This document shows, piece by piece, positions 17,399 through 25,796 of a stretch of 64,000 bases of DNA. The stretch comes from Fibrivirga algicola. GTDB taxonomy: Bacteria > Bacteroidota > Bacteroidia > Cytophagales > Spirosomataceae. The notes beneath the pieces were generated by a model. The model ran no database searches. It had not been told where the DNA came from and saw only the letters and a program-made list of their open reading frames with translations. The stretch spans positions 186,001 through 250,000 of the forward strand of contig NZ_WAEL01000005.1 in assembly GCF_011742925.1 (NCBI RefSeq). Direction: 5' to 3'. The position numbers and the translations under genes were made by a program. Every line of letters begins with the position of its first letter. The stretch's first letter is position 1.

Positions 17399-18922
17399 AT
17401 GAAAACCCGCCGCTACATTGAAATGATGGATACGACACTCCGCGATGGTGAACAAACCAGCGGCGTGTCGTTTTCTGCGTCCGAAAAACTGGCCCTGGCG
17501 CAGTTGTTACTCACCGAGGTCAAGGTCGATCGGGTGGAGGTAGCATCGGCGCGGGTGTCGGCGGGCGAGTTGGACGCCGTGAAGCAGATCACCCGCTGGG
17601 CGGCCAATGCCGGACTGCTGGATAAAGTCGAGGTGCTTACGTTTGTGGACGGACAGGCCTCACTTGATTGGATGAAGGCATCGGGTGCGAAGGTGATGAA
17701 CCTGCTGACCAAAGGCTCGCTGAACCACTTGACCCACCAGCTAAAAAAAACGCCCGACTGCCATTTTGCCGATATCCAGCAAGTGATTGCTAATGCGCAT
17801 CAGCTTGGTATTCAGACGAACGTATACCTGGAAGACTGGAGCAACGGCATGCGTAACTCGCCCGAGTACGTACTGCAATACCTGGATTTCATTCGGACAC
17901 AGCCTATCCGCCGCGTGCTGTTGCCCGACACATTAGGTGTGCTGACGCCAGCCGAAAGTTACACGTTCGTGCATCAGCTCGTGACCCGCTACCCGGCCCT
18001 GCACTTCGATTTCCACGCTCATAACGACTACGATCTGGGCGTTGCCAACGTCATGGAGGCTATTCGGGCGGGGGCGCATGGCATTCACCTGACCGTAAAC
18101 GGCCTGGGCGAACGGGCGGGCAACGCGCCAATGGCCAGCGTCATCGCCGTACTGCGCGACTTCATGCCCGAAGTACGTATGGGCGTTGTTGAAAAGTCGC
18201 TGTATCAGGTCAGTAAGATCGTCGAGACGTTTTCGGGGCTTCGTATTCCCGATAACAAGCCCGTCGTTGGCGACAATGTCTTTACCCAAACGGCCGGTAT
18301 TCATGCCGACGGTGACAAGAAGAACAATCTGTATTTCAACGCGTTACTGCCCGAGCGCTTTGGCCGGAAACGGAGTTACGCGCTGGGTAAAATGTCGGGC
18401 AAAGCCAATATCGAGAATAACCTGCGCGAACTGGGCATTCAATTGTCGGAAGATGATCTGAAGAAAGTAACGCAACGCGTGATCGAGCTGGGCGATCTGA
18501 AAGAGGTGGTCACGCGCGAAGATCTACCGTACGTCATTTCTGACGTGCTGCATACGAGTTCGGTATCGTCGCGGGTGGAGGTGCTGAATTACGTGCTGAC
18601 CCACTCGAAGGATCTGAAGCCATCGGCCACGCTTCGGGTACGTATCGACGAAGAGCAATTCGAAGAGAACGCCCAGGGCGATGGGCAGTACGACGCCTTC
18701 ATGAATGCGCTAAAAAGCATTTACAGCCGCAAGAAAATGGTGCTGCCCATGCTCACCGATTACGCCGTACGCATTCCAACCGGCGGCCGAACCGATGCCC
18801 TGTGTGAAACGATCATCACCTGGAAATCGACTACTAACGAATTTAAAACCCGGGGTCTCGACTCTGACCAAACCGTGTCAGCCATCAAGGCAACCCAAAA
18901 AATGCTAAATACACTTGATTAA
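17399..18922 (+). CDS. cimA: (R)-citramalate synthase-type enzyme (LeuA/CimA family with regulatory domain)
   Basis: The 507-residue protein belongs to the HMGL-like aldol synthases. The catalytic part has [12 protein letters not shown] (residues 11-22), LLTKGSLNHL, the YLEDWSNGMRNSPEYV segment, HAHNDYDLG with metal-binding His, and NGLGERAGN. The last 115 residues form the LeuA allosteric dimer domain (AQGDGQYDAFMNALKSI, VRIPTGGRTDAL). From memory, the wording around DGEQTSGVSFSASEK, YLEDWSNG and HADGDKKNNLY is much closer to Leptospira citramalate synthase than to LeuA, so I infer pyruvate + acetyl-CoA to citramalate, the threonine-independent route to isoleucine. Its place between leuD and leuB, whose products also act on citramalate, supports this. 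A second 2-isopropylmalate synthase is the alternative. The ATG at 17399 avoids the repeat-encoded extension. Confidence 0.8.
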   Translation: MKTRRYIEMMDTTLRDGEQTSGVSFSASEKLALAQLLLTEVKVDRVEVASARVSAGELDAVKQITRWAANAGLLDKVEVLTFVDGQASLDWMKASGAKVMNLLTKGSLNHLTHQLKKTPDCHFADIQQVIANAHQLGIQTNVYLEDWSNGMRNSPEYVLQYLDFIRTQPIRRVLLPDTLGVLTPAESYTFVHQLVTRYPALHFDFHAHNDYDLGVANVMEAIRAGAHGIHLTVNGLGERAGNAPMASVIAVLRDFMPEVRMGVVEKSLYQVSKIVETFSGLRIPDNKPVVGDNVFTQTAGIHADGDKKNNLYFNALLPERFGRKRSYALGKMSGKANIENNLRELGIQLSEDDLKKVTQRVIELGDLKEVVTREDLPYVISDVLHTSSVSSRVEVLNYVLTHSKDLKPSATLRVRIDEEQFEENAQGDGQYDAFMNALKSIYSRKKMVLPMLTDYAVRIPTGGRTDALCETIITWKSTTNEFKTRGLDSDQTVSAIKATQKMLNTLD

Positions 18923-18926
18923 AACA

Positions 18927-19026
18927 GGTTTGATGGTTGTGGTTTAATGGTTGTCGTTGCGTCACTAAGCCAGCAATTGGTTGGATAGCATCGTAACGAC
19001 AACCATCAAACGACAACCATCAAACC
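18927..19026. repeat. Inverted repeat between cimA and leuB (TTTGATG family)
   Basis: Arms of 32 bp (18927-18958, 18995-19026) differ at only two positions. Each arm contains two copies of the word TTTGATGGTTGT or a one-base variant. The right arm ends 8 bp before the leuB ATG, with a C/T-rich tract between. Similar words (TTTGATGTTTGT) build the inverted repeats at 22820-22917, 49185-49261 and 51703-51794. Confidence 0.85.
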
Positions 19027-19034
19027 CCCTTTTT

Positions 19035-20105
19035 ATGAATAAACACATTCTCGTTGTGCCAGGTGATGGCATTGGGGCCGAAGTGACAACTGTCGGCAAG
19101 CAGGTATTAGAGGCGATCGCCCGGAAGTTTAACCACGAATTCACCTACGACGAAGCCCTGATTGGTCACGTAGCCATTGAAGCTACTGGCCTGCCACTTC
19201 CCGCCGAAACGCTGACCAAAATGCGCGCCGCCGATGCCGTTCTGTTCGGCGCGGTAGGGCACCCCAAATATGACAACGACCCGTCAGCTAAGGTACGTCC
19301 CGAGCAGGGGCTGTTGCAGATGCGCAAGGAATTGGGCCTATATGCCAACCTACGGCCCATCAAACTATTCGATGAACTGCTGGAAGCGTCGAGCATCAAG
19401 CCGGAGATTCTGCGCGGTGCCGATATCCTTTTCTTCCGCGAGCTGACTGGCGACGTGTATTTCGGCGAGAAAAAGCGCTCGGAAGATCGCAACACAGCTT
19501 CTGACCTGATGGTGTACCAGCGGTACGAAGTAGAACGCATTGCCGTAAAAGCCTACGAAGCCGCACGCACCCGTCGCGGAAAACTAATGAGCGTCGATAA
19601 AGCGAATGTATTAGAAAGCAGCCGACTATGGCGTGAAGTGGTGCAGGAAGTGGCCCTCCGCTACCCAGACGTGGAAACGGAACATCAGTTCGTTGACTCA
19701 GCGGCGATGCTGCTGATCAAAGACCCAACCCGCTTCGACGTAGTTGTAACGGGTAATCTTTTCGGCGATATCCTGACCGACGAAGCCTCGCAGATCGCTG
19801 GTTCGATGGGCATGCTGGCGTCGGCGTCGGTAGGCGACAGTACAGGTGTGTACGAGCCAATCCACGGTTCAGCTCATGATATTACCGGAAAAGGCGTGGC
19901 GAATCCCCTTGCGTCGGTGCTGTCAGTAGCGTTGTTGCTGGATATCTCGTTCGGTATGAAAGCCGAGTCAGAAGCTGTCATCGCCGCTGTTGATGCCGTG
20001 CTGAAAGATGGCTACCGCACCCGCGACATTGCTGATGCCGATACCCCCGCCGATAAACTGCTGGGTACGTTCCAGATGGGCGAGCAGGTGTTGGCTAAGT
20101 TGTAA
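19035..20105 (+). CDS. leuB: 3-isopropylmalate dehydrogenase
   Basis: LeuB oxidises and decarboxylates 3-isopropylmalate with NAD+, and in the citramalate route does the same for 3-methylmalate. The 356-residue protein starts at ATG 19035 (MNKHILVVPGDGIG); an upstream in-frame TTG lies in the preceding inverted repeat and would add 18 repeat-encoded residues. Substrate arginines lie in RPEQGLLQMRKELGLYANLRP, and FFRELTGDVYFGEK plus the later VVTGNLFGDILTDEAS (metal-binding Asp) are intact. The nucleotide-binding GSAHDITGKGVANP near the C-terminus marks NAD+ use. A strong terminator follows, so this gene ends the leuC-D-cimA-leuB transcript. Confidence 0.96.
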   Translation: MNKHILVVPGDGIGAEVTTVGKQVLEAIARKFNHEFTYDEALIGHVAIEATGLPLPAETLTKMRAADAVLFGAVGHPKYDNDPSAKVRPEQGLLQMRKELGLYANLRPIKLFDELLEASSIKPEILRGADILFFRELTGDVYFGEKKRSEDRNTASDLMVYQRYEVERIAVKAYEAARTRRGKLMSVDKANVLESSRLWREVVQEVALRYPDVETEHQFVDSAAMLLIKDPTRFDVVVTGNLFGDILTDEASQIAGSMGMLASASVGDSTGVYEPIHGSAHDITGKGVANPLASVLSVALLLDISFGMKAESEAVIAAVDAVLKDGYRTRDIADADTPADKLLGTFQMGEQVLAKL

Positions 20106-20146
20106 GAAGCCAGCGGCTTAGCCTCTAAAGGATAGCTAAGTACGAG

Positions 20147-20203
20147 AAGAGTTGTATCTGATGGGGATTGTGTGTACACGTCGTCAGATACAACTCTTTT
20201 TTT
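20147..20203 (+). terminator. Intrinsic terminator after leuB
   Basis: A perfect 15 bp stem (AAGAGTTGTATCTGA at 20147-20161, complement at 20184-20198) with a 22 nt loop is followed by a run of T to 20203. It lies 42 bp after the leuB stop and fits a rho-independent terminator. Confidence 0.85.
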
Positions 20204-20249
20204 GCTTATTTACGGGTGCATATTACTCCACACCTAATTAGCTATCGCC

Positions 20250-20882
20250 ATGACACCTAAATCGTTACGCCTGTTTACTTGTTTATTGACTGGTTATCTT
20301 CTAACAGCTTGTCAGGCCAGGCAGTACGGTTTCTTTCAGGCCTCAAATGCGGTGATTCTCCCAACTGAGCAGCAGGGTAGGGCAACGGGCCAGTTTACTC
20401 AGGAGCCTGCTTCGGAAGTAATGTTAGCTGTTGCCGACACGGTAGCCGTAACCACTAGACAGGAAGCTACTATTGCGGATAAGGCCGCGGATACACCTGT
20501 TATTACCGGTCGTAGTGCGTCTCGAGATCAATCGGTTGGGAAGGCTGAACAGAAAGCGCGCAGAAAACTGATAAGGTCGGAGTTGAGAGCGGCGATTGGT
20601 CAATACAAGGCTAAACCAGCCGAAAGTCAGACCAACGGGTTAGCAACGGCCTCTTTTATTACTGGCTTGCTGGCTCTCGTGTTGCTATTTACATCAAGCA
20701 GTATAGCTGGCATAACCTTGTTATTGGGGCCGTTAGCCTTGATTCTGGGAATCGTCTCACTGGGACAAATTAAGCGAAAAGGACAGAAAGGGCTTGGTTT
20801 GGGAATTGCAGGTACCGTACTAGGCGCAGTCTACATTTTATTGCTGCTGCTGGTTATAGCGGCTCTTTCCAATTTTCGGTAG
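20250..20882 (+). CDS. DUF4190-type membrane lipoprotein
   Basis: The 210-residue protein starts with a lipoprotein signal (lipobox LTAC, Cys21). A polar, low-complexity region of about 100 residues follows, including the basic stretch KAEQKARRKLIR. The C-terminal 80 residues hold two hydrophobic spans with the DUF4190 pattern: ASFITGLLALVLLF, then LALILGIVSLGQIKRKGQKG, GLGLGIAGTVLG. Function is unknown. It is isolated between the leuB terminator and the leuA control region and shows codon use like its neighbours. Confidence 0.75.
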   Translation: MTPKSLRLFTCLLTGYLLTACQARQYGFFQASNAVILPTEQQGRATGQFTQEPASEVMLAVADTVAVTTRQEATIADKAADTPVITGRSASRDQSVGKAEQKARRKLIRSELRAAIGQYKAKPAESQTNGLATASFITGLLALVLLFTSSSIAGITLLLGPLALILGIVSLGQIKRKGQKGLGLGIAGTVLGAVYILLLLLVIAALSNFR

Positions 20883-21163
20883 TCGCCCTAAGTAATAGGA
20901 AATTCGTCTTCGATTGACAGATGCCTCTGCAAGTGGTTAGGTTGAACTGAGACCGATCTCACTACGCATCAGGTCAACTTCCCTGCCTTGCTGTTAGCTA
21001 GAAAACCAGTAGGACAGACGCGTTTGGCACTGTGTAGGCAACCGAGGTGACCAGCCTGCGCGCGGGGCAAACGCACAATCGACAGGACTGGTATTGCTAC
21101 TCTTGCCCAACGGCGACGTCTAAAAATTCTTTTTGAATCACGGTGTACGAATCAAATTCTGGT

Positions 21164-21171
21164 TATTTTTG
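21164..21171 (+). promoter_or_regulatory. Putative Bacteroidota -7 box for leuA
   Basis: TATTTTTG matches the Bacteroidota -7 consensus TAnnTTTG. A TTTG at 21132-21135 is the only candidate upstream element and lies 28 bp away, more than the usual 19-21, so the -33 element is weak or absent. If used, transcription would begin just before the palindrome at 21189. Confidence 0.45.
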
Positions 21172-21188
21172 TAGTGAAATAACGCATA

Positions 21189-21204
21189 TAGCGAAATTTC
21201 GCTA
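21189..21204. promoter_or_regulatory. Palindromic operator candidate upstream of leuA
   Basis: The 16 bp perfect palindrome TAGCGAAATTTCGCTA lies 24 bp before the leuA ATG and just downstream of a -7-like box, a classic repressor position. Its central 14 bp are identical to the site before ilvD (3953-3966). It resembles the Lrp/AsnC consensus. Confidence 0.68.
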
Positions 21205-21228
21205 CAAACTTTCCGCCTGATTTTGACT

Positions 21229-22368
21229 ATGAGCAACCGGATTTACATCTTCGATACCACCCTTCGCGACGGCGAACAAGTGCCTGGCTGTCAACTAACC
21301 ACCGATGAAAAAGTGCAGGTGGCGGTTCAGCTGGAACTACTTGGTGTGGATGTGATTGAAGCTGGATTCCCTGTTTCCAGCCCCGGCGATTTTCGGTCGG
21401 TGGTTGAAATTTCGAAAGCGGTAACCAACCCGACCGTTTGCGCACTGTCGCGAGCCGTTGTTGGTGATATCGATGCGGCTGGTGCGGCGCTTAAGCACGC
21501 CAAACGCGGTCGTATTCATACCGGTATTGGTGCGTCGGATATCCACATACGGAACAAATTCGGTAGCACCCGTGACGCGATTCTGGAGCAGGCGGTAAGA
21601 GCTGTAAAACACGCTCGTGGGTACGTAGACGACGTAGAATTTTACGCCGAAGACGCTGGCCGGGCCGACCTGGATTTCCTATGTCGCCTCACCGAAGCTG
21701 TCATCAGTGCCGGTGCGACAGTGGTCAATATTCCTGATACTACAGGCTACTGTCTTCCTGGTCAGTACGGTGACAAGATCAAATACATCTATAATAATGT
21801 ACCCAACGTCGATAAGGCAACTATCTCGATTCACTGCCACAACGATTTGGGTCTGGCCACAGCCAATTCGCTGGCGGGTATCATGGGCGGTGCCCGGCAG
21901 ATCGAGTGTACGATCAACGGCATTGGCGAACGTGCGGGCAACACCTCGCTCGAAGAAGTAGTGATGGCCATGAAAGTACATAAGGAGTTGGGCTTCGAGA
22001 CGGGCATCGACACCACACGCCTGTACCCAGTCAGCCAACTGGTATCGGGCCTGATGCGGATGCCGGTGCAGGCCAACAAAGCCATCGTAGGTCGCAACGC
22101 CTTTGCCCACTCATCGGGCATTCACCAGGACGGTCACCTGAAACACACGGAGAACTACGAGATCATGAACCCCCTCGACGTGGGTGTCGACAAATCGCTG
22201 ATCATCCTGACCGCCCGCTCTGGTCGTCACGCACTCCGTCATCGCCTCGAATTGCTGGGCTACCGATACGACAAACCCACCCTCGACACCATCTACACCC
22301 GCTTCCTCGACATGGCCGACGTCCGCAAAGAGGTGAACGACAAAGATTTGATGGAACTGGTTCGCTAA
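21229..22368 (+). CDS. leuA: 2-isopropylmalate synthase (short form)
   Basis: LeuA condenses 2-oxoisovalerate with acetyl-CoA, the committed step of leucine synthesis. The 379-residue protein has [12 protein letters not shown] (residues 9-20), [27 protein letters not shown] with the metal-binding histidines, and [14 protein letters not shown]. It stops soon after the catalytic barrel and its subdomain, and lacks the C-terminal allosteric domain present in the 507-residue paralogue at 17399, so leucine feedback through that domain is not expected here. The ATG at 21229 is preferred to the TTG at 21223. Its promoter region shares a palindrome with ilvD. The stop codon overlaps the first base of a bidirectional terminator. 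Confidence 0.93.
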   Translation: MSNRIYIFDTTLRDGEQVPGCQLTTDEKVQVAVQLELLGVDVIEAGFPVSSPGDFRSVVEISKAVTNPTVCALSRAVVGDIDAAGAALKHAKRGRIHTGIGASDIHIRNKFGSTRDAILEQAVRAVKHARGYVDDVEFYAEDAGRADLDFLCRLTEAVISAGATVVNIPDTTGYCLPGQYGDKIKYIYNNVPNVDKATISIHCHNDLGLATANSLAGIMGGARQIECTINGIGERAGNTSLEEVVMAMKVHKELGFETGIDTTRLYPVSQLVSGLMRMPVQANKAIVGRNAFAHSSGIHQDGHLKHTENYEIMNPLDVGVDKSLIILTARSGRHALRHRLELLGYRYDKPTLDTIYTRFLDMADVRKEVNDKDLMELVR

Positions 22369-22409
22369 CATAAAAAATGCTCCGCCAAACAGCGGGGCAT
22401 TTTTTATGT
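22368..22409. terminator. Bidirectional terminator after leuA
   Basis: Arms of 18 bp (22368-22385, 22392-22409), one mismatch, with an A-run on the left and T6 on the right and a 6 nt loop. It can end leuA transcription on + and that of the 22505-22810 gene on -. Confidence 0.88.
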
Positions 22410-22504
22410 TGACTTTAGCTAGCTATGGTAAGTAATGAGCTCATAAAGTCAGTAGGCGGTTGTCACGCGTCAATGAGCTAGTGAGAGCGAAGTGCAAGGG
22501 ACAG

Positions 22505-22810
22505 TCAATGATTACTGTGTACCACTTCCACCGTTTCCGTTGAAAACGCCACTGGCTTATCGGCGAATAACACTTTGGTAGCAGCCCAGGTTGTTCGGAA
22601 GAGATCAGACTGGCGGTAGGCTTCCAGTGCTTCGGCTGATTCCCAATGGCTGTGCGTCATCCTGACGTTCGGCTGGTCGAGGTCGCGGAGAAGTTCGAGG
22701 TGCTGGCAACCGGGGAATACCCTAATTTTTGCCTTCGATGCCTCGAAGATGGATAGGAAATCCGCCAGGCGATCTTCTTGAAACGTCATGCGAACAAAGC
22801 GTATGAGCAT
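22505..22810 (-). CDS. Antibiotic biosynthesis monooxygenase (ABM) domain protein
   Basis: The 101-residue protein is a single ferredoxin-like ABM domain. It starts MLIRFVRMTFQEDRLADFLS and has the typical helix FEASKAKIRVFPGC, then HLELLRDLDQPN and the SHWESAEALEAYRQSDLF segment with the conserved Trp. Small ABM proteins act as dimers; known members include quinol monooxygenases, autoinducer-modifying enzymes and haem-degrading enzymes, so the substrate here cannot be named. It is divergent from the aldo/keto reductase at 22925, and their 114 bp shared gap is nearly filled by an inverted repeat. Confidence 0.85.
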   Translation of the reverse strand: MLIRFVRMTFQEDRLADFLSIFEASKAKIRVFPGCQHLELLRDLDQPNVRMTHSHWESAEALEAYRQSDLFRTTWAATKVLFADKPVAFSTETVEVVHSNH

Positions 22811-22819
22811 AAAAATTGG

Positions 22820-22917
22820 GTTTGATGTTTGTGATTTGACGTTTGCTGGTGCGCTGGATAACTACGCGCTTCAGTTTTAGCAGCGCAACAGCAAACGTCA
22901 AACTACAAACATCAAAC
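22820..22917. repeat. Inverted repeat between divergent genes (TTTGATG family)
   Basis: Arms of 37 bp (22820-22856, 22881-22917) with four mismatches share the word TTTGATGTTTGT with the repeats at 18927, 49185 and 51703. Here it lies between two divergent starts, so terminator function is not the explanation; it would sit in both 5' leaders or in the promoters. Confidence 0.8.
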
Positions 22918-22924
22918 TTTTTAT

Positions 22925-23896
22925 ATGCAATACAGGACATTTGGCCGTACAGGCTGGCAAGTAAGCGAAATCGGCTATGGCATGTGGGGTCTGGCCGGTT
23001 GGACCGGTTCCGACAAAGCCGAAGTACTGCGTGCCCTTCAACGCTCGGTTGAACTGGGCTGTAACTTTTTCGATACGGCCTGGGGGTATGCGGAGGGGGT
23101 TAGCGAGCAGATTCTGGGGCAATTGTTGAAAGATAACGCCGACAAGAAACTGTATGCCGCCACAAAAATTCCACCCAAAAACCGGGTATGGCCATCACGA
23201 GCTGACTTCTCGATCGATGACGTTTTCCCGCCCGATTATATTGTCGAGTACACCGAGCGCAGCATGAAGAACCTGGGTGTCGAGCAAATCGACCTCATGC
23301 AGTTTCACGTTTGGGAAGATGCCTGGGCGGAGCGGGACGAATGGAAGGAAGTAATCGAGCAGTTGACGAAGGCCGGTAAAGTAGCCGCTTGGGGCTTATC
23401 AGTTAATCGCTGGGAGCCGGATAACTGCCTCAATACCCTTCGCACCGGCCTGATCGATGGCGTACAGGTGATCTACAATATTTTCGATCAGAACCCCGAA
23501 GACAACCTCTTCCCACTTTGCCGTGAACTCAACATCGGCGTGATCGCCCGCGTCCCGTTCGACGAAGGTACGCTCACAGGTACGTTCACGAAAGAGACGA
23601 CTTTCCCGGCCAACGACTGGCGGTCGACATATTTCGTGCCCGAGAACCTGAACAGCAGCGTCGACCATGCCGATGCGCTGAAACCGCTGGTTCCACAAGG
23701 GATGACGATGCCGGAAATGGCCCTACGCTTCATTCTGGCTAACCCTGATGTGGCAACAACCATCCCTGGTATGCGCCAGATTCGGAACGTAGAAGCCAAC
23801 TGCGCCGCCAGCGACGGAAACGCCCTGCCCGCCGAGCTACTAGCTGAGCTAAAAGGCCACCGCTGGGATCGCACCCCAACGGAGTGGAGCCAGTAG
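22925..23896 (+). CDS. Aldo/keto reductase
   Basis: The 323-residue protein is an NADP-dependent (alpha/beta)8 barrel reductase. The N-terminus MQYRTFGRTGWQVSEIGYG is typical of the AKR group related to YghZ/Tas. The catalytic tetrad is visible: Asp and Tyr in NFFDTAWGYAEG, Lys in YAATKIPPKN and His in LMQFHVWED. The C-terminal cofactor segment is TTIPGMRQIRNVEANC. Length is normal. The physiological substrate is not evident. Its start is 7 bp after the right arm of the inverted repeat shared with the divergent ABM gene. Confidence 0.92.
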   Translation: MQYRTFGRTGWQVSEIGYGMWGLAGWTGSDKAEVLRALQRSVELGCNFFDTAWGYAEGVSEQILGQLLKDNADKKLYAATKIPPKNRVWPSRADFSIDDVFPPDYIVEYTERSMKNLGVEQIDLMQFHVWEDAWAERDEWKEVIEQLTKAGKVAAWGLSVNRWEPDNCLNTLRTGLIDGVQVIYNIFDQNPEDNLFPLCRELNIGVIARVPFDEGTLTGTFTKETTFPANDWRSTYFVPENLNSSVDHADALKPLVPQGMTMPEMALRFILANPDVATTIPGMRQIRNVEANCAASDGNALPAELLAELKGHRWDRTPTEWSQ

Positions 23897-23963
23897 AGCG
23901 AGTTGAGCTTGTGGATTGGGCTGACGTATGAGCGTTCGCCGCGTCAGCCCAATCTACTAGGCA

Positions 23964-24671
23964 TTAATAGTCCTGCTCCAGCGGGTGCACCATGAACTCG
24001 TCGATGACCACGTGGGCAGGGCGGCTAACGATGAACAACATCGATTCGGCCATGTCTTCACTTTGCAGCCAGCCTTTCGACGTCTCGTGGCCGTGGCCTT
24101 TGGCGTGGAAATGCGAATCGACCAGACCCGAGTATACACCCGTAACCTTAATGCCATTGGCACGTACCTCTTTCCGAAGGGCTCCCATGAAGGCTTCCTG
24201 CGCATATTTGCTCGCTGTGTAGAGCGATCCACCGGCAAACGTGCGCTTGGCTACGTCAGAGGCGACCACCACAATGTGGCCGCTGCCCTGTGCTTTCAGC
24301 GCTGGCAAAGCGGCTTTCGTCAGCAGGAATGTGCCTTTTACGTTGGTGGCCATCACCGAATCCCATTCATCAACGCTGATCTCATCTACGTTTTTGAAAA
24401 CGCCGTAGCCTGCGTTGTTAATCACTACGTCAATGCGGCCGAAACGGTCGAGTGCCGTTTGAACGACCTGCTCCATATCTGCTTCATTGGCCACGTCGCC
24501 GGGTACAACGGCGATTTTTCCATTTCCTTCGGCTTCGAGTGCACTTAGTTCGTCGGCGTTACGGGCTGTGGCCACTATGTTCGCGCCGTTTTGGGCCAGC
24601 AATAAAGCGGTGGCCCGGCCAATTCCCCGCGATGCGCCGGAGATGATGATTGTCTTGTTATCGAGGGTCAT
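23964..24671 (-). CDS. SDR-family oxidoreductase
   Basis: A classical short-chain dehydrogenase/reductase of 235 residues. The cofactor glycine motif is GASRGIG (residues 12-18), followed by NNAGYG (85-90). The catalytic residues Ser138, Tyr151 and Lys155 lie in VVASDV and YTASKYAQ. Arg38 after the second strand (ATARN) favours NADP(H). The length is at the short end of the family but complete. It converges with the aldo/keto reductase and diverges from the DMT transporter. The substrate is unknown; 3-oxoacyl-ACP reductase-like activity is possible. Confidence 0.9.
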   Translation of the reverse strand: MTLDNKTIIISGASRGIGRATALLLAQNGANIVATARNADELSALEAEGNGKIAVVPGDVANEADMEQVVQTALDRFGRIDVVINNAGYGVFKNVDEISVDEWDSVMATNVKGTFLLTKAALPALKAQGSGHIVVVASDVAKRTFAGGSLYTASKYAQEAFMGALRKEVRANGIKVTGVYSGLVDSHFHAKGHGHETSKGWLQSEDMAESMLFIVSRPAHVVIDEFMVHPLEQDY

Positions 24672-24772
24672 AAATGCGGTTGTTTATGGGTACGTTGCAC
24701 GCGCCGCGCGTCTGTACGCTATTGTGCAAAGATGCGCTGTAACTTGCCGCCCGTGTTTATTCCGTCTAAAAA

Positions 24773-25696
24773 ATGATCTACCTCCTCGCCAGCATCCTGC
24801 TCTCGGTGATGTTGCTTCTCAATTTCCGCCTGTTTCCACGCTATAACGTCAATACCGTGCAGGCCATTAGCCTTAACTACATCGTCTGCTTCCTGACCGG
24901 GTACGCTCTGCTACCGACCGATGTCCCGTTTACGGTCGATTTCAGCCAAACTTGGACCTGGGTGGCGCTGGGCATTGGCGTAGCGTTCGTCGTTACATTT
25001 CTGCTGTCGGGCGAATCAACCCAACGCAATGGTATCACAGCTACCTCGCTGGCTAACAACCTATCGCTGGTTATTCCGGTCTGTGTCAGCCTGTTTGTTT
25101 TATCAGGTACGTCGGCCCAAGCGTTTGATGGATGGAATTACCTGGGTCTGGCGCTGGCGGTAGTGGCGGTGGCGTTGAGTACCTACAAAAAATCGGCCGA
25201 TGAAGCGCAGGCGACACCCGGCCACGCCAGCAGGAGCGGTCTGGTTGCGCTGCTGCCGGTGGCTGTTTTTCTGATGTACGGGTTCACCAACACCATGATC
25301 AACTACATGAACGTAGCCTACATCGCTACGCTGGGTATCAACCCCGTTGTGGTAACGCTGACCATGGTGATTGGCGCTATTGCGGCAGGTATGGTGCTGT
25401 TTGTCTTCCGTCTGGTAACCGGTCAGGACCGATTCGAGGCACGGAACCTGATTGGCGCATTCACGCTGGGTGTCCCCAACTTTTTAAGTTTCTACACGCT
25501 GGTGCTGGCGCTGTCGGCCTTTAGTGGCAATGGGGCGCTGGTTTACCCACTTTATAACATCGGTGTTATTCTGGTGGCCGCCGGGGTCGCCGCGCTGTTC
25601 TTTCGGGAAAAGTTACTGGCTATCAATAAAATTGGCCTGGCCTTGGCCGTGGTAGCCATCGGGTTGATATCCTGGCAGAAATTTTGTGGTATGTAG
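24773..25696 (+). CDS. DMT/EamA-type membrane transporter
   Basis: The 307-residue protein has about ten membrane spans in two repeated halves, as in the drug/metabolite transporter superfamily. The first half starts MIYLLASILLSVMLLLNF and includes NNLSLVIPVCVSLFVL; the second includes LLPVAVFLMYGFTN and ends with YPLYNIGVILVAAGVAALFF, then REKL and a last span, the usual EamA finish. Substrates of this group range from amino acids to sugars and cannot be predicted. A 101 bp gap separates its start from the divergent SDR gene. Confidence 0.85.
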   Translation: MIYLLASILLSVMLLLNFRLFPRYNVNTVQAISLNYIVCFLTGYALLPTDVPFTVDFSQTWTWVALGIGVAFVVTFLLSGESTQRNGITATSLANNLSLVIPVCVSLFVLSGTSAQAFDGWNYLGLALAVVAVALSTYKKSADEAQATPGHASRSGLVALLPVAVFLMYGFTNTMINYMNVAYIATLGINPVVVTLTMVIGAIAAGMVLFVFRLVTGQDRFEARNLIGAFTLGVPNFLSFYTLVLALSAFSGNGALVYPLYNIGVILVAAGVAALFFREKLLAINKIGLALAVVAIGLISWQKFCGM

Positions 25697-25796
25697 TAGT
25701 CTGAGGAGAAAAAATATGATTGCTTGTGAATGTGGTCATAGAAATCAGACATATTATTCATAAGTTACGGTTACAAAATTTTAACAAACGTCCTAC

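Larger units (their letters stand above)
20883..21228. other. leuA upstream region
   Basis: These 346 bp contain no recognisable gene. The last 70 bp are A/T rich and hold a -7-like box at 21164-21171 and the 16 bp palindrome at 21189-21204. The first 230 bp show no repeat or ORF of note. Confidence 0.5.
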
